Counted from the first letter of the stretch, positions 36,754-45,426 are shown. The stretch: DNA of 64,000 nt from Methanobrevibacter sp. (GCA_017434555.1 JAFRFB010000003.1:34210-98209), one strand, 5' to 3'. The notes: generated by a model from the letters alone, not told the origin. Made by a program: numbers and translations.

Positions 36754-37064
36754 TATTGGATAAAAAAGAAGATTTAAAAGAAAATCAAGCTTTTTATGAT
36801 GTTTTAATTAATGGTATGGATAAAAATCAAAACCAATATTTAATTAAAATTAAATATGATGATGAAATCAGGTCTTTTTATTGTGCTGATGTCCATACTA
36901 TTAAGTTCTATAAAGAATTCATTACTTTAAAAGTAAACTTAGGAAATACATTTCTGTTTAGGGTAGACAATATCCAAGAGATGGCCTTGGTGGAATTAAT
37001 TGAACCATATACTCCTTCACTGATAGATACTCGTAGGAGCATAAGGGATAATGAGGTTTTTTGA
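36750..37064 (+). CDS. small beta-barrel protein, possibly LSm-like
   Basis: 104 residues, starts by ATGA overlap. Strand pattern QYLIKIKYDDEIRSFYCADV, EFITLKVNLGNTFLFRV, DNIQEMALVELIEP is Sm-like but with little sequence support. Confidence 0.55.
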   Translation: MILDKKEDLKENQAFYDVLINGMDKNQNQYLIKIKYDDEIRSFYCADVHTIKFYKEFITLKVNLGNTFLFRVDNIQEMALVELIEPYTPSLIDTRRSIRDNEVF

Positions 37065-37066
37065 TT

Positions 37067-37303
37067 ATGGTTACAACAGAAGAATATTATTTAAGAATTC
37101 TTAATCATAGATGTCCTGCTAGTAAAAATAGGTGGGAATATGATGAACCTGTTTTTAAATTAAAGGTTATGGATGATGAAATGGATATGATAACTAAATG
37201 GGTTCAAAGTATTGTTGATTGTAGTTTTTTTTATGAGTCTCATGGTGGTGAATTATGGATAATGTTTACAAAATCAACTTTGGAGAATAAACTAAAACTA
37301 TAA
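37067..37303 (+). CDS. hypothetical protein
   Basis: 78 residues from ATG 37067 with GAGG upstream. Compact alpha/beta (VFKLKVMDDEMDMITKWVQS, GGELWIMFTKS), perhaps the same small fold seen in neighbours. Last gene before a 130-base gap. Confidence 0.55.
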   Translation: MVTTEEYYLRILNHRCPASKNRWEYDEPVFKLKVMDDEMDMITKWVQSIVDCSFFYESHGGELWIMFTKSTLENKLKL

Positions 37304-37432
37304 AAAATTTATCTTTTTTAGTATAATTTTTTAAATTATAATCCATTAAATATATAAATATAATAATATAAACATATTAAATAAACCCAAAAGAATTATA
37401 TTTTTTTTTAGAGGAGGACAATTAAGTATTTT

Positions 37433-37798
37433 ATGAAAACTGAAAGAATTGAAACTAATGAGGATTCACCAGAATATCAAAATGCAACAAAAATGCATGA
37501 TGATGGTGTTAGTAGGTATTATAAAATAACTGCTCGTAATGAAGGGCAATTGAATATGCTTGAAGAAGTATTTACTTATATGCAGGGATTAGGTGCAGTT
37601 GGAGCTAGTAGGCAGTTAACTATTTTCTGTGATGGTGATGGAGCTGTACAATTAAAATTCAAAAGACACTGTGAAGATGAATATATCTTCCAAGATTTAC
37701 TTCCGGATGAGGTGAATAAGCAGAACCTTGGTTACGGCAGATACACTATTAATGATGATGATGGTGAAGGTAAGGAAACCTACTTTGATTTAGGATAA
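37433..37798 (+). CDS. hypothetical protein
   Basis: 121 residues behind GAGGAGG; a 4-A ACCCAAAAGAA box lies at 37385. Ferredoxin-like alternation (RYYKITARNEGQLNMLEEVF, SRQLTIFCDGDGAVQLKF) suggests a small single-domain alpha/beta protein. Acidic C-terminus. Confidence 0.6.
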   Translation: MKTERIETNEDSPEYQNATKMHDDGVSRYYKITARNEGQLNMLEEVFTYMQGLGAVGASRQLTIFCDGDGAVQLKFKRHCEDEYIFQDLLPDEVNKQNLGYGRYTINDDDGEGKETYFDLG

Positions 37799-37808
37799 AA
37801 TAAGGATT

Positions 37809-38036
37809 ATGGTTTATCGTATTCATTCAGAGGATTATTTAATAACAGAATTAGATAATGCTTTAAAAAAAGGTAAAACTGTTGCTTTAGTATTAGATTA
37901 CATTGTTTTAGATGGTATTGAGAATTCAACAGTTATGTTAGTTAATAATAAGTTCTTAGAGTTTAAACATAAAGGTGAAGACGAACCTTATTTAATTATT
38001 CAGTATGATAAGATAAATGGTTTGAAGTATGATTGA
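37809..38036 (+). CDS. hypothetical small beta-rich protein
   Basis: 75 residues. Strands TVALVLDYIVLDGIEN, STVMLVNNKFLEFKHK and PYLIIQYDKINGLKY. Overlaps the next gene by 8 bases. Not recognised. Confidence 0.55.
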   Translation: MVYRIHSEDYLITELDNALKKGKTVALVLDYIVLDGIENSTVMLVNNKFLEFKHKGEDEPYLIIQYDKINGLKYD

Positions 38037-38556
38037 TATTAGTTTTGATGAAGAGGATTTTGTTGTAACTAGTAAAGTCTATGATTTAGGTGAGCATACT
38101 GGTGTATTCCGTGTGGTAAGGTATAGTGCTGGTTATTATGCCTTGCAAGCTTGTGTAATTGATGAAGATAATAGTGATAGTTGGAAGACTGTTTGTGTTT
38201 CACCTTATTTGGATACTCCATTGGATAATGAGTATGATTGGAAATTCAGTCAGGGTCGTTTAGATATGAATTTTTTATTGAATCAGTTAAGGAATTCAAG
38301 TAAATTGCAGGATAATGAGTTAATGGAATTGCATTTGCATTTGAATAAAGAATTAGATGATACTGTCCGTGGAGATATAATTGAAACTATCCGTAGTGAT
38401 GATGGTAGAAACATATTAGATAAGATTTATGAATCCTTAGAACTGCAGGACGAATTTGTTGAAAAAGAATTAAAAGATAATAATCTGATGCAGAAGTTAT
38501 TATTTGTTTATTTGATTATTGTAACGGTTATTATATTGTTAGTAATGTTTATGTGA
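38029..38556 (+). CDS. tail-anchored hypothetical protein
   Basis: 175 residues. Soluble beta N-terminal part, helical middle, and a single C-terminal membrane helix (LLFVYLIIVTVIILLVMF) with no following soluble part, so cytoplasmic and tail-anchored. Confidence 0.6.
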   Translation: MIDISFDEEDFVVTSKVYDLGEHTGVFRVVRYSAGYYALQACVIDEDNSDSWKTVCVSPYLDTPLDNEYDWKFSQGRLDMNFLLNQLRNSSKLQDNELMELHLHLNKELDDTVRGDIIETIRSDDGRNILDKIYESLELQDEFVEKELKDNNLMQKLLFVYLIIVTVIILLVMFM

Positions 38557-38591
38557 GGTGTAAAAAAAAGAATAATGGATTTTTTAGTGTT

Positions 38592-39188
38592 ATGGTGAGT
38601 TTCCGTATTATTGAAGAATCATATGATAATATGAATAATATTTACGAGGAATTTAAAAAAGATTTCATAAATCCAGAGGTAAAAGTTAGTGTGATTAAGG
38701 AGAAATATGATTTATCACCTTCACAGTATCGTGACTTGAAAAATAGAGTATTAACGGATACTGGTTTAACAATGAAACCATCAAAATGTGGTTATGGTAA
38801 TATTGTTGAAAATAAGGATAAATATATTGCTTATACTAAAAGTGCTTATGTGATTTATAAAACTTTTGAGGATGGTCATCGTAAAAGTTATGGATCATAT
38901 GATTCAATTGAAACTGCACGTTTTGTTCGTGACAAATTAGTTGAGAATAATTGGGATGATGAGTTAGCAGTTAATTTGAAAAATAAGTATGCTAATAGTC
39001 GTTGTATTCCAAGTTTTGAACGTGCAATGAATGTGTATGATGATTTTGAAGAATTATACTTAAATAATTGTACTAGAAAAGAAATTACATCCAATTTAGG
39101 TATTAGTTTTTATCAGTATAATTATTTAGCAGGTATTGTTCGTGAAAAACATAATCTGCCCTTGAAAAGAGGTAGAAGAAAAATATAA
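38592..39188 (+). CDS. AP2-like domain DNA-binding protein
   Basis: 198 residues from ATG 38592 (a GTG at 38553 is in frame; neither has a clear ribosome site). An HTH-like unit (VSVIKEKYDLSPSQYRDLKN), an AP2-like unit (YVIYKTFEDGHRKSYGSYDS, ARFVRDKLVENNWDD), and a second HTH-like unit (CTRKEITSNLGISFYQYNYL). Same architecture as 26466-27173, so both are probably paralogous regulators. Confidence 0.6.
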   Translation: MVSFRIIEESYDNMNNIYEEFKKDFINPEVKVSVIKEKYDLSPSQYRDLKNRVLTDTGLTMKPSKCGYGNIVENKDKYIAYTKSAYVIYKTFEDGHRKSYGSYDSIETARFVRDKLVENNWDDELAVNLKNKYANSRCIPSFERAMNVYDDFEELYLNNCTRKEITSNLGISFYQYNYLAGIVREKHNLPLKRGRRKI

Positions 39189-39256
39189 AAAATAAAAAAT
39201 TTTTTTATTAAAACCCAAAAAGAAAAATTTTATCGAGTAAGATGAGGTGATTTATT

Positions 39257-39991
39257 ATTTTTAGAATAGAATTAAGTGACAATAGTATTTTTAAAGATGC
39301 TTTTGAAAGTATTACTGCTATTGTGGATGAGATTATATGTATCGTTGATAGTGATGGATTCCGTGTAACTGCAATGGATAGGTCACATATATCATTTGTA
39401 ACATTAGATTTGAAACCTACAGTATTTGATGAATTTGAATGCAGTGAACCTGAAAGAATTACTTTAGATACTGATGAGTTCATGAAAGTGTTAAAAAGAA
39501 TGAAGAACACTGATATTTTAACATTAACATTAGATGAAGGTAATCTTATCGTTGGTTTAAAAGGTGATGCTGAAAGAAAATTCAAAATTAGGTTAATTGA
39601 TATTGATTATGAGCCACCACAACCACCAGTATTAGAATATAATTCAAGTATTGAAGTACCATCTAATCTAGTAAGGGATTGTATTACTGATATGGATTTA
39701 TTTGCAGACAGATTAAATTTCCTATTTGATGAAAACTATTTCATTGTTACAAGTGATGGTGAATTTGGAAGTGCAGATATAAAATATTTGCATGGTGAAA
39801 ACATTACTGAAGTTGTTAAATCATGTTTCAGTATTGATAAGTTAAAAGAGATTTTCAAAGCAAGTAAATTCAGTAAATATGTTACTATAAGCTTAGGAAA
39901 TGACAAACCAGTAACAATTAACTTCAATTTAGCAAGTAATGATGGATGCTTAGGCTTTTTGCTCGCACCTAGAATCGAACAAGATGAATAA
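39257..39991 (+). CDS. pcn: PCNA sliding clamp, apparent ATT start
   Basis: 244 residues if translated from ATT 39257, exactly the usual archaeal clamp length. The segment MDRSHISFVTLDLK is the hallmark loop, DEGNLIVGLKGDAERKFKIR leads the interdomain connector, and EFGSADIKYLHGE is in domain 2; the C-terminal FLLAPRIEQDE is the usual end. The first GTG (39323) would remove two strands and a helix of domain 1 (FRIELSDNSIFKDAFESITA). AGGTGA at 39245-39250 is well spaced for ATT. The clamp tethers polymerase, ligase and nucleases to DNA. An ACCCAAAAAGAA box lies at 39213. Confidence 0.9.
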   Translation: MFRIELSDNSIFKDAFESITAIVDEIICIVDSDGFRVTAMDRSHISFVTLDLKPTVFDEFECSEPERITLDTDEFMKVLKRMKNTDILTLTLDEGNLIVGLKGDAERKFKIRLIDIDYEPPQPPVLEYNSSIEVPSNLVRDCITDMDLFADRLNFLFDENYFIVTSDGEFGSADIKYLHGENITEVVKSCFSIDKLKEIFKASKFSKYVTISLGNDKPVTINFNLASNDGCLGFLLAPRIEQDE

Positions 39992-40018
39992 AAGAACACA
40001 TTCTTATTAATTGATTAT

Positions 40019-40390
40019 ATGGTTTCTATTTTAAATTTCAGTAATTTAATGTACAGGTATAGTCCGGAGGTTGATGCATTATATTGTAAAATCAACCTAC
40101 CATATATTTATGATTATACTATACCTGTAAATCCAATATTCAATATTGATATATGTGAAGTTAAGGAAGTGGTTGCTTTTGAATTATTAGATGCAAGTAA
40201 AGTTTTAAAAGTAACCCCTGATGATTTATTAAAAGATAAACCACGTATTAAAATCACCGTACAAGTAACAACGGATGTAATTAAAGTAGTATTTAACATC
40301 CTTACAAGTACAGGGGAAATGGGTGGTTTTAGTGTTAAAGCATTAAATGAAAATAATGCAAGTGTAGGTGTTTATTATTATTCTACTTAA
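40019..40390 (+). CDS. DUF2283-like protein
   Basis: 123 residues. The start of the domain, MYRYSPEVDALYCKINLP, with VVAFELLDASKVLKVT later, matches the DUF2283 pattern (YSPEVDALYI...GIEILDAS). These small proteins occur widely, without known function. Follows PCNA by 28 bases. Confidence 0.65.
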   Translation: MVSILNFSNLMYRYSPEVDALYCKINLPYIYDYTIPVNPIFNIDICEVKEVVAFELLDASKVLKVTPDDLLKDKPRIKITVQVTTDVIKVVFNILTSTGEMGGFSVKALNENNASVGVYYYST

Positions 40391-40409
40391 TATGGAGGAT
40401 TAGATTTTT

Positions 40410-40883
40410 ATGGGTTTGTGGCCAGTATATGTTACTAGGACAAATGATCCTGAAAAAGGATATGAGACTAAAAAACAATTACGTGAAGATACAGAACAAC
40501 ATATTTATGATGTTGGTAGTGTGTTAAGGGCTATGGGTTATGAATTAGCTAAGCGTGCTGATGAACATGATTGGAGTAAACTTGAATATTTTGATGAATT
40601 CGCAAAGGATACATTAGAACGTGAGGATACACCTGATTTCAAACAGAGAAATTGGTATAAAATCCACACCACAAAAGAAAGACATCATATAAATGCTCGT
40701 GTACCGGAGGATGTTAATTTATTTGATTTACTTGAACTTATATCTGATTGCGTGGTTGCTGGTAAAACTCGTAGTGGCTCTGTTAATGATGATTTTCTAG
40801 TAATTCCTCAAAAAGTACTTAATAATGCTTACTGGAATACGGTTAAATTAGTTAAAGAAAACGTGGAATTATACGAGGAGTAA
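40410..40883 (+). CDS. DUF5662-like protein (paralogue)
   Basis: 157 residues with GGAGG upstream. Motifs HIYDVGSVLRAMGYEL, DEHDWSKLEYFDEF and KERHHINARVPEDVNLFDLL mirror the protein at 28034-28525. The conserved HD and HH pairs may bind metal. Two diverged copies suggest non-redundant roles. Confidence 0.65.
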   Translation: MGLWPVYVTRTNDPEKGYETKKQLREDTEQHIYDVGSVLRAMGYELAKRADEHDWSKLEYFDEFAKDTLEREDTPDFKQRNWYKIHTTKERHHINARVPEDVNLFDLLELISDCVVAGKTRSGSVNDDFLVIPQKVLNNAYWNTVKLVKENVELYEE

Positions 40884-40887
40884 AAGT

Positions 40888-41280
40888 ATGGTTGAGAGTA
40901 ATAAAACCTTGAATATGGAGCCTAATGAGTTAGTAGTATTTGTTGAGGAGCAGAAAAAATCTAAGACTATTAATTGTTTTGATTTCTCTAAAGCAGTTAA
41001 AATTATTCGTGAGAATAATATTCGTAATGCTCGTTGGGGTTTAGATGGTGACTGGTCTGCTACTAATGATTACTGTCTACGTGATGGTAAAGCAGTAACA
41101 GATCATGATGCTTATTTAAACAGTACATGGGCAATACCAACATTGATAAATGAGGATACTGGTGCGGAGTATCCATGTTACACTGTTGAAAATAAGGATA
41201 CTTGGGATACACGTTTAGATTGGACTCAGGAAGAAATAGATTTGTTAAATCAAAAGGGTTTCCAATCAAAACTAATATAA
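40888..41280 (+). CDS. hypothetical protein
   Basis: 130 residues, 4 bases after the previous stop. Contains Trp-rich segments (ARWGLDGDWSATNDYC and STWAIPTLINEDTGAEYPCY). Looks like a single compact domain; not recognised. Confidence 0.6.
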   Translation: MVESNKTLNMEPNELVVFVEEQKKSKTINCFDFSKAVKIIRENNIRNARWGLDGDWSATNDYCLRDGKAVTDHDAYLNSTWAIPTLINEDTGAEYPCYTVENKDTWDTRLDWTQEEIDLLNQKGFQSKLI

Positions 41281-41303
41281 TAAATGAGAGGTGTTTATTT
41301 TTT

Positions 41304-41648
41304 ATGAGGCTTAATAAAGATTACTCTGGTGCTGAGTTATTAAGGATGTATCGTGAATCTGAAATTAATAGTTTCCTATATAAACATGATTTAACCGATG
41401 AAATCGAAGAGTTTACACATGGTTTCTATGATGATTATAATGTAACTTTTGATGTTTTCTTGAATGATAGTGGGAAATATATTGTGTTTCATTTATATAA
41501 TCCTAAAGAATTCAGTGATGAATTTGTGGATAGATTCTGTGAAAAGTATAAGGTTACTTTTGAGGGTGTTACTCGTGAAATCCATGAAGATTATGAGGGA
41601 AATAAATCAATTGGTTTGGTAACTTATTTGTTTGAAATAATAAAATAA
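41304..41648 (+). CDS. hypothetical protein
   Basis: 114 residues from ATG 41304, 10 bases after GAGAGGTG. Alpha then alternating strands (DYNVTFDVFLNDSGKYIVFH, YKVTFEGVTREI), a pattern like 34454 and 34977. Not recognised. Confidence 0.6.
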   Translation: MRLNKDYSGAELLRMYRESEINSFLYKHDLTDEIEEFTHGFYDDYNVTFDVFLNDSGKYIVFHLYNPKEFSDEFVDRFCEKYKVTFEGVTREIHEDYEGNKSIGLVTYLFEIIK

Positions 41649-41721
41649 ATTATTATATTTTTTTTATCCAAAAAGAAAATTTTCGCACACAAAAAAATAT
41701 GATATTATTCGAGGGAGGACA

Positions 41722-42000
41722 ATGGTAAAAATGGTTAATCAGGAGGTTATTAACCAAGTTGAAAAATTAATAGATACATTAAATAATTCTTCAGCTAGTG
41801 AATTATACTCACAGGAGATAATCATACAATCAGAGTATTATGGTGTTGAATTAAATCTAATACAAATCGAAAAAGCTAGTTTCATAGTTAATGATATGAT
41901 TTTAAGGTTAGTTTTACCTAATAATCGTTGTATGGATTTGAAATTAACGGATAAATTCAGAATAATAAAAAAAAATAAAATAATTAAAGATTATGGTTAA
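41722..42000 (+). CDS. hypothetical protein
   Basis: 92 residues behind GAGGGAGGA. N-terminal helices (EVINQVEKLIDTLNNSSASE), then strands with an Sm-like rhythm (YYGVELNLIQIEKASFIVND). A variant box ATCCAAAAAGAA lies at 41666. Not recognised. Confidence 0.55.
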   Translation: MVKMVNQEVINQVEKLIDTLNNSSASELYSQEIIIQSEYYGVELNLIQIEKASFIVNDMILRLVLPNNRCMDLKLTDKFRIIKKNKIIKDYG

Positions 42001-42205
42001 GTATATTTCTTATGATAAAATATGGGGTAATTACCGTATAAGAAGAAAAATAAATGGTAAAGTAGTAAGTTTTGGTACATATAAACAATTGGAGGATGCA
42101 GAAAAAGTAGTACAAGAATTAGAAAAATGTAACTGGGATAAAAAAGAATTGATGCGGATAAAAGAAGACCTTGGAATACCAATAACACGGAGGATAAACG
42201 TGTGA
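41993..42205 (+). CDS. single AP2-like domain protein
   Basis: 70 residues, essentially one AP2-like unit: YISYDKIWGNYRIRRKINGK, VVSFGTYKQLEDAEKVVQEL and a CNWDKKEL end. Overlaps the preceding gene by 8 bases. Likely DNA-binding. Confidence 0.65.
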   Translation: MVKYISYDKIWGNYRIRRKINGKVVSFGTYKQLEDAEKVVQELEKCNWDKKELMRIKEDLGIPITRRINV

Positions 42206-42450
42206 AATGCAGATGCTTATGTTTAACTAGTGATAAAACCTGTGGGGAGTATTTATTGAATAATCATCCAATGAAATTTCATAGGAATCCAATTTGGTTT
42301 AAGTGTAAACATCATGGTTTAGATCGTGAATATTACCATATAACTGATTTTGATTTATGGTGCAACTCTGATATGGAAGATGGTGTAAAATTAGTAGTTA
42401 AACGTGTAAGTAGTGAGAGTTATTATTCACTGAAAGAAAGGAGAGGGTGA
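42202..42450 (+). CDS. Cys/His-rich small protein
   Basis: 82 residues from GTG 42202 behind GGAGG. CRCLCLTSDKTCGEYLLNNH and WFKCKHHGLDREYYH give seven Cys/His that could bind zinc. Not recognised. Confidence 0.6.
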   Translation: MKCRCLCLTSDKTCGEYLLNNHPMKFHRNPIWFKCKHHGLDREYYHITDFDLWCNSDMEDGVKLVVKRVSSESYYSLKERRG

Positions 42451-42453
42451 AAA

Positions 42454-42660
42454 ATGAGGAAGATTAGTGTAATTAAATTTGATGTTATGACTTTAATTTT
42501 AATGTTAATCTTATTCAGTATAGGTATGGTGTTAAAATCATATTCTTCTGTTGATGTGTGGATACTTGAAGTAATTGATATACTATTTTATATTATCTTC
42601 GGTTTAGGAATGGGAGCATGTGTAATTGGCAGATACTTCATAAACTACCAAATGGATTGA
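42454..42660 (+). CDS. small membrane protein
   Basis: 68 residues with GGAGAGGGTGA upstream. Two membrane helices (VMTLILMLILFSIGMVL and IDILFYIIFGLGMGACVI). Unknown role. Confidence 0.6.
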   Translation: MRKISVIKFDVMTLILMLILFSIGMVLKSYSSVDVWILEVIDILFYIIFGLGMGACVIGRYFINYQMD

Positions 42661-42669
42661 TTTGAAAAT

Positions 42670-42828
42670 ATGGAGAAGTTTGAATTAAGGGTAAAAGATG
42701 AAAAAATCTTTGTTAAAGACAATGAAACTGGTAGAGTATTAGATTTAAATAATAAATACCATGCTAAACAATTAATAACATTATTAAATGATTACTATAA
42801 TATAGTAAAAAATAAATGGGGATTATAA
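42670..42828 (+). CDS. minimal KRF-family protein
   Basis: 52 residues, found by reading the short frame. MEKFELRVKDEKIFVKDNET and LNNKYHAKQLITLLNDYYN reproduce the N-terminal domain of the array at 49759-52372 without its coiled coil. Supports the view that this domain is a mobile building block. Confidence 0.55.
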   Translation: MEKFELRVKDEKIFVKDNETGRVLDLNNKYHAKQLITLLNDYYNIVKNKWGL

Positions 42829-42880
42829 ATTGAGTAGGAATTCCAAAATAAAAAAAGAATAAAATGATGGAGTAAAATAA

Positions 42881-43342
42881 ATGGAAATGAAAGTTGGAAA
42901 TACTGGTAGGTTTCGTATAGTTCATTATATTGGTGAAAACTTAACACCGGAGGAAGTTATAAAACATAAAAATGATGTTAAAAAAGTGAAAATCCAAGAT
43001 TTAACTGATGAATTACCTGACTTAGTAGTAGCTGATGAGGAAACTGCTAAAGAATATATAAATTATTTGAATACTAAGACTTTACCTGAAGAAATAAAAG
43101 AAGTTATTGATGAAGTTCATAGTGGAATTAGTGATTTAAACTTTTTTAATTATAATATAGTGAAACCTGAACCTGAAATAACAGGTTATGAAAAGGATGA
43201 GTATACGAGTGAAATAAGTCCAGTGTATGGTGAAATAAGTCAGAATGAAAAGTTATGGTTTAAAGGATATAATGCAGAAATAAAAGAACGCAGTAAAAAA
43301 ATAAGAGAATCATTAGAAGAATTGAAGAAAACTATATTATGA
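42881..43342 (+). CDS. hypothetical protein
   Basis: 153 residues. N-terminal TGRFRIVHYIGENLTPEEVI faintly recalls the KRF domain; the rest is acidic and helical with a basic C-terminal helix (EIKERSKKIRESLEELKK). Overlaps the next gene by 4 bases. Confidence 0.6.
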   Translation: MEMKVGNTGRFRIVHYIGENLTPEEVIKHKNDVKKVKIQDLTDELPDLVVADEETAKEYINYLNTKTLPEEIKEVIDEVHSGISDLNFFNYNIVKPEPEITGYEKDEYTSEISPVYGEISQNEKLWFKGYNAEIKERSKKIRESLEELKKTIL

Positions 43343-43620
43343 TTACTTATAATGATATTAAAGAATATTATACAGTTATATGTGAAACTGGTGAAACAGT
43401 AGAAATAACATTTAGTAATGGGGAAAAACTATCAATTAAGCCGGATACTAAAATAAGAAGAAAACCAGAATCAGATAATTTAATAGAACTAACCAATACG
43501 TATAAAGATAGTATGTTGTTAAATTTGAAATTTGCCCGTAGCATAGAATTAAAAAAAGAAAAGAACATAAAACTAGGTGAAATATATAAACCAAGTAAAA
43601 ATGGGATGAGGCGAGTATAA
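43339..43620 (+). CDS. small beta-barrel protein, tandem copy 1
   Basis: 93 residues. MITYNDIKEYYTVICETGET and VEITFSNGEKLSI resemble the next gene (MISYENIRRLLEEGKENDYA, VELVLLNGDKYII), so the two form a tandem duplication. Strand layout is Sm-like; uncertain. Confidence 0.6.
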   Translation: MITYNDIKEYYTVICETGETVEITFSNGEKLSIKPDTKIRRKPESDNLIELTNTYKDSMLLNLKFARSIELKKEKNIKLGEIYKPSKNGMRRV

Positions 43621-43621
43621 T

Positions 43622-43948
43622 ATGATTAGTTATGAAAATATAAGGAGATTGCTTGAGGAAGGAAAAGAAAATGATTATGCAGTAGAACTAGTCTTACTAA
43701 ACGGTGATAAATATATTATAGAACAAAACATGGAAATAACCAAGATATTAGGTCTCTATGGTGGACAGTTAATAAAAATAAATGGGGAGAATATAAATCA
43801 ACCAACTCATGGTTTCCAACATACATACTGTAGTATAATAAACCTCGAACACTGCAGCGTAATAAACTTAATCAGCGGAATGAAAGAAAAACAAGAACGA
43901 GTAGATGAATTTATAAAAGAAACTAAAAAAAGAAAGGAAAATGTATAA
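43622..43948 (+). CDS. small beta-barrel protein, tandem copy 2
   Basis: 108 residues, one base after copy 1. Shares its N-terminal helix and first strands, then a longer loop (YGGQLIKINGENINQPTHGF) and a charged C-terminal helix (KEKQERVDEFIKETKKRKEN). Function unknown. Confidence 0.6.
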   Translation: MISYENIRRLLEEGKENDYAVELVLLNGDKYIIEQNMEITKILGLYGGQLIKINGENINQPTHGFQHTYCSIINLEHCSVINLISGMKEKQERVDEFIKETKKRKENV

Positions 43949-43982
43949 AAAAAGTAAAAAAAAATAATGGAATTTTTTTTTT

Positions 43983-44774
43983 ATGAAGCATGTTTATAAA
44001 GATAAACGAAGTGGTAATTATTTCATCTGTAAAAGGATAAATGGTAAAATGAAATACTTCGGTTACTATCCCAATAAAATAGAAGCGGAAAAAGCATTAT
44101 CCAGATTAATAGACTCCGACTGGAAAATACTACCATCAAATAATATACGACCACGATACTACACATATAATAAAAAACTTGGAGCATATGTGGTTAAAAG
44201 GAAAGTTAAAGGTAGAGATAAAATATTCAAATACTGCCAAACCGAACAAGAAGCACAAAAAACCGTAAAACTTTTAGAAGAAACTAATTGGAATAATCAC
44301 CCAGTATCAAGTAAAAAAAAGATAGAGGAAAAAGAGTCAAAAATGAATAAAGATGATAAAATAAACATTAAAGAAGAAACCCGAGAATCTGATAATATTA
44401 TGGAAAAAGAATTAAAAGAAACATATAAAAAACAATTAAATAACTACACAGAAAATATAACTGCAAGGAACCTCACCACTAATGAAAGTAAAAAAATACT
44501 AACCAATGCACTAAAAGGCTTAAACACAATAACAACAATAAAACACAATCCTCAAGAAGACAAAATAATAGACCAGAATACCAGTAACATAAAACATATA
44601 ATAAACAAACTAATAGAAAACACCGGAATAATAGAAGAAATAACAATAACCTTAAAACCAACACAAACACAAGACCTACTAAAAACCTTAACCGAAACAA
44701 ATACCACTAATCTAAACTATACAATCATAAAAAAACAAGACCAAACAACAATAACACTAAAAAACAACAACTAA
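43983..44774 (+). CDS. double AP2-like protein with helical C-terminal domain
   Basis: 263 residues. Two AP2-like units at about 1-48 (HVYKDKRSGNYFICKRINGK, YFGYYPNKIEAEKALSRL) and 58-105 (YYTYNKKLGAYVVKRKVKG, AQKTVKLLEETNWN). Then a charged linker and a Thr/Asn-rich C-terminal region. From about 44300 the + strand becomes very A/C-rich with few G, unlike the first half. Confidence 0.65.
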   Translation: MKHVYKDKRSGNYFICKRINGKMKYFGYYPNKIEAEKALSRLIDSDWKILPSNNIRPRYYTYNKKLGAYVVKRKVKGRDKIFKYCQTEQEAQKTVKLLEETNWNNHPVSSKKKIEEKESKMNKDDKINIKEETRESDNIMEKELKETYKKQLNNYTENITARNLTTNESKKILTNALKGLNTITTIKHNPQEDKIIDQNTSNIKHIINKLIENTGIIEEITITLKPTQTQDLLKTLTETNTTNLNYTIIKKQDQTTITLKNNN

Positions 44775-44787
44775 AATAAAAGAGAAA

Positions 44788-45036
44788 ATGGAAGAAAGAT
44801 ACACAATACTAAACACATACTACATACAAGACAACACCACAGGAAAAAAATACAACCAAACACAAACCTGTAAACAATTAAACCACCTAGAAAGAATAAT
44901 ACAACAAAAAACCAAACTAATAAAACAAACACAAAAAACACTAAACATACTCGAAAAAACCCTACAAGAAACACAAAAAAACACAAACACAACACAAAAC
45001 ACCCCCAAACATACACTAAAAACAATGAAAAAATAA
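44788..45036 (+). CDS. A-rich coiled-coil small protein
   Basis: 82 residues, start EERYTILNTYYIQDNTTGKK resembling the KRF N-terminal domain, then LNHLERIIQQKTKLIKQTQK coiled coil and a Thr/Gln/Asn tail. The coding strand is almost free of G. Could be a real KRF-family protein; the tail may be low-complexity drift. Confidence 0.5.
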   Translation: MEERYTILNTYYIQDNTTGKKYNQTQTCKQLNHLERIIQQKTKLIKQTQKTLNILEKTLQETQKNTNTTQNTPKHTLKTMKK

Positions 45037-45108
45037 ACAAAAACATAAAAAAACAATAAAATAAATAAACACACAAAAAAACACTAAAACAATAACACAA
45101 AACAATAA

Positions 45109-45207
45109 AAAAATACAGTAAAAACACAAAAACATACAGTAAAAAAACATAAAAACTAAACAAAAATACAGTAAAAACACAAAAACATACAGTAAAAAAA
45201 CATAAAA
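45109..45207 (+). repeat. A-rich direct repeats with ATACAGTAAAAA motif
   Basis: A 46-base stretch at 45109-45154 recurs exactly at 45162-45207 (period 53). Each copy holds two ATACAGTAAAAA motifs, four in all (near 45113, 45134, 45166, 45187). The G-poor strand ends abruptly at about 45230. Iteron-like; may be an origin or operator. Confidence 0.65.
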
Positions 45208-45270
45208 CATACACACACGAATGAAAAAACCATTTAAAAGGTAGGAAAAGGGATAATATTGACGGATTAC

Positions 45271-45426
45271 ATGAGTAAGAAGCAAAAGAAGAAAATGCTA
45301 TGGAAGATTAGTAATACGAGGTTGGATAATGAAGATGAGGTTTTTGATTTAGCGATTAGTTTTTGTAAGTGGAGTGTCCGTTTACGTAGTGAGATTTTAA
45401 GGCGTTATGAGGAGGATGATTTATGA
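45271..45426 (+). CDS. small basic protein
   Basis: 51 residues from ATG 45271; an in-frame TTG at 45259 behind AAAAGGGAT is an alternative start. Lys-rich N-terminus (MSKKQKKKMLWKISNTRL), helical C-terminus (CKWSVRLRSEILRRYEED). Ends with ATGA overlap to the next gene, whose ribosome site it carries (GAGGAGG). Confidence 0.6.
   Translation: MSKKQKKKMLWKISNTRLDNEDEVFDLAISFCKWSVRLRSEILRRYEEDDL

Noticed and set aside
44771..45285. Three minus-strand hydrophobic reading frames
   Set aside because: They mirror the G-poor A-rich + strand (poly Phe/Val/Cys/Leu) and have no start signals.
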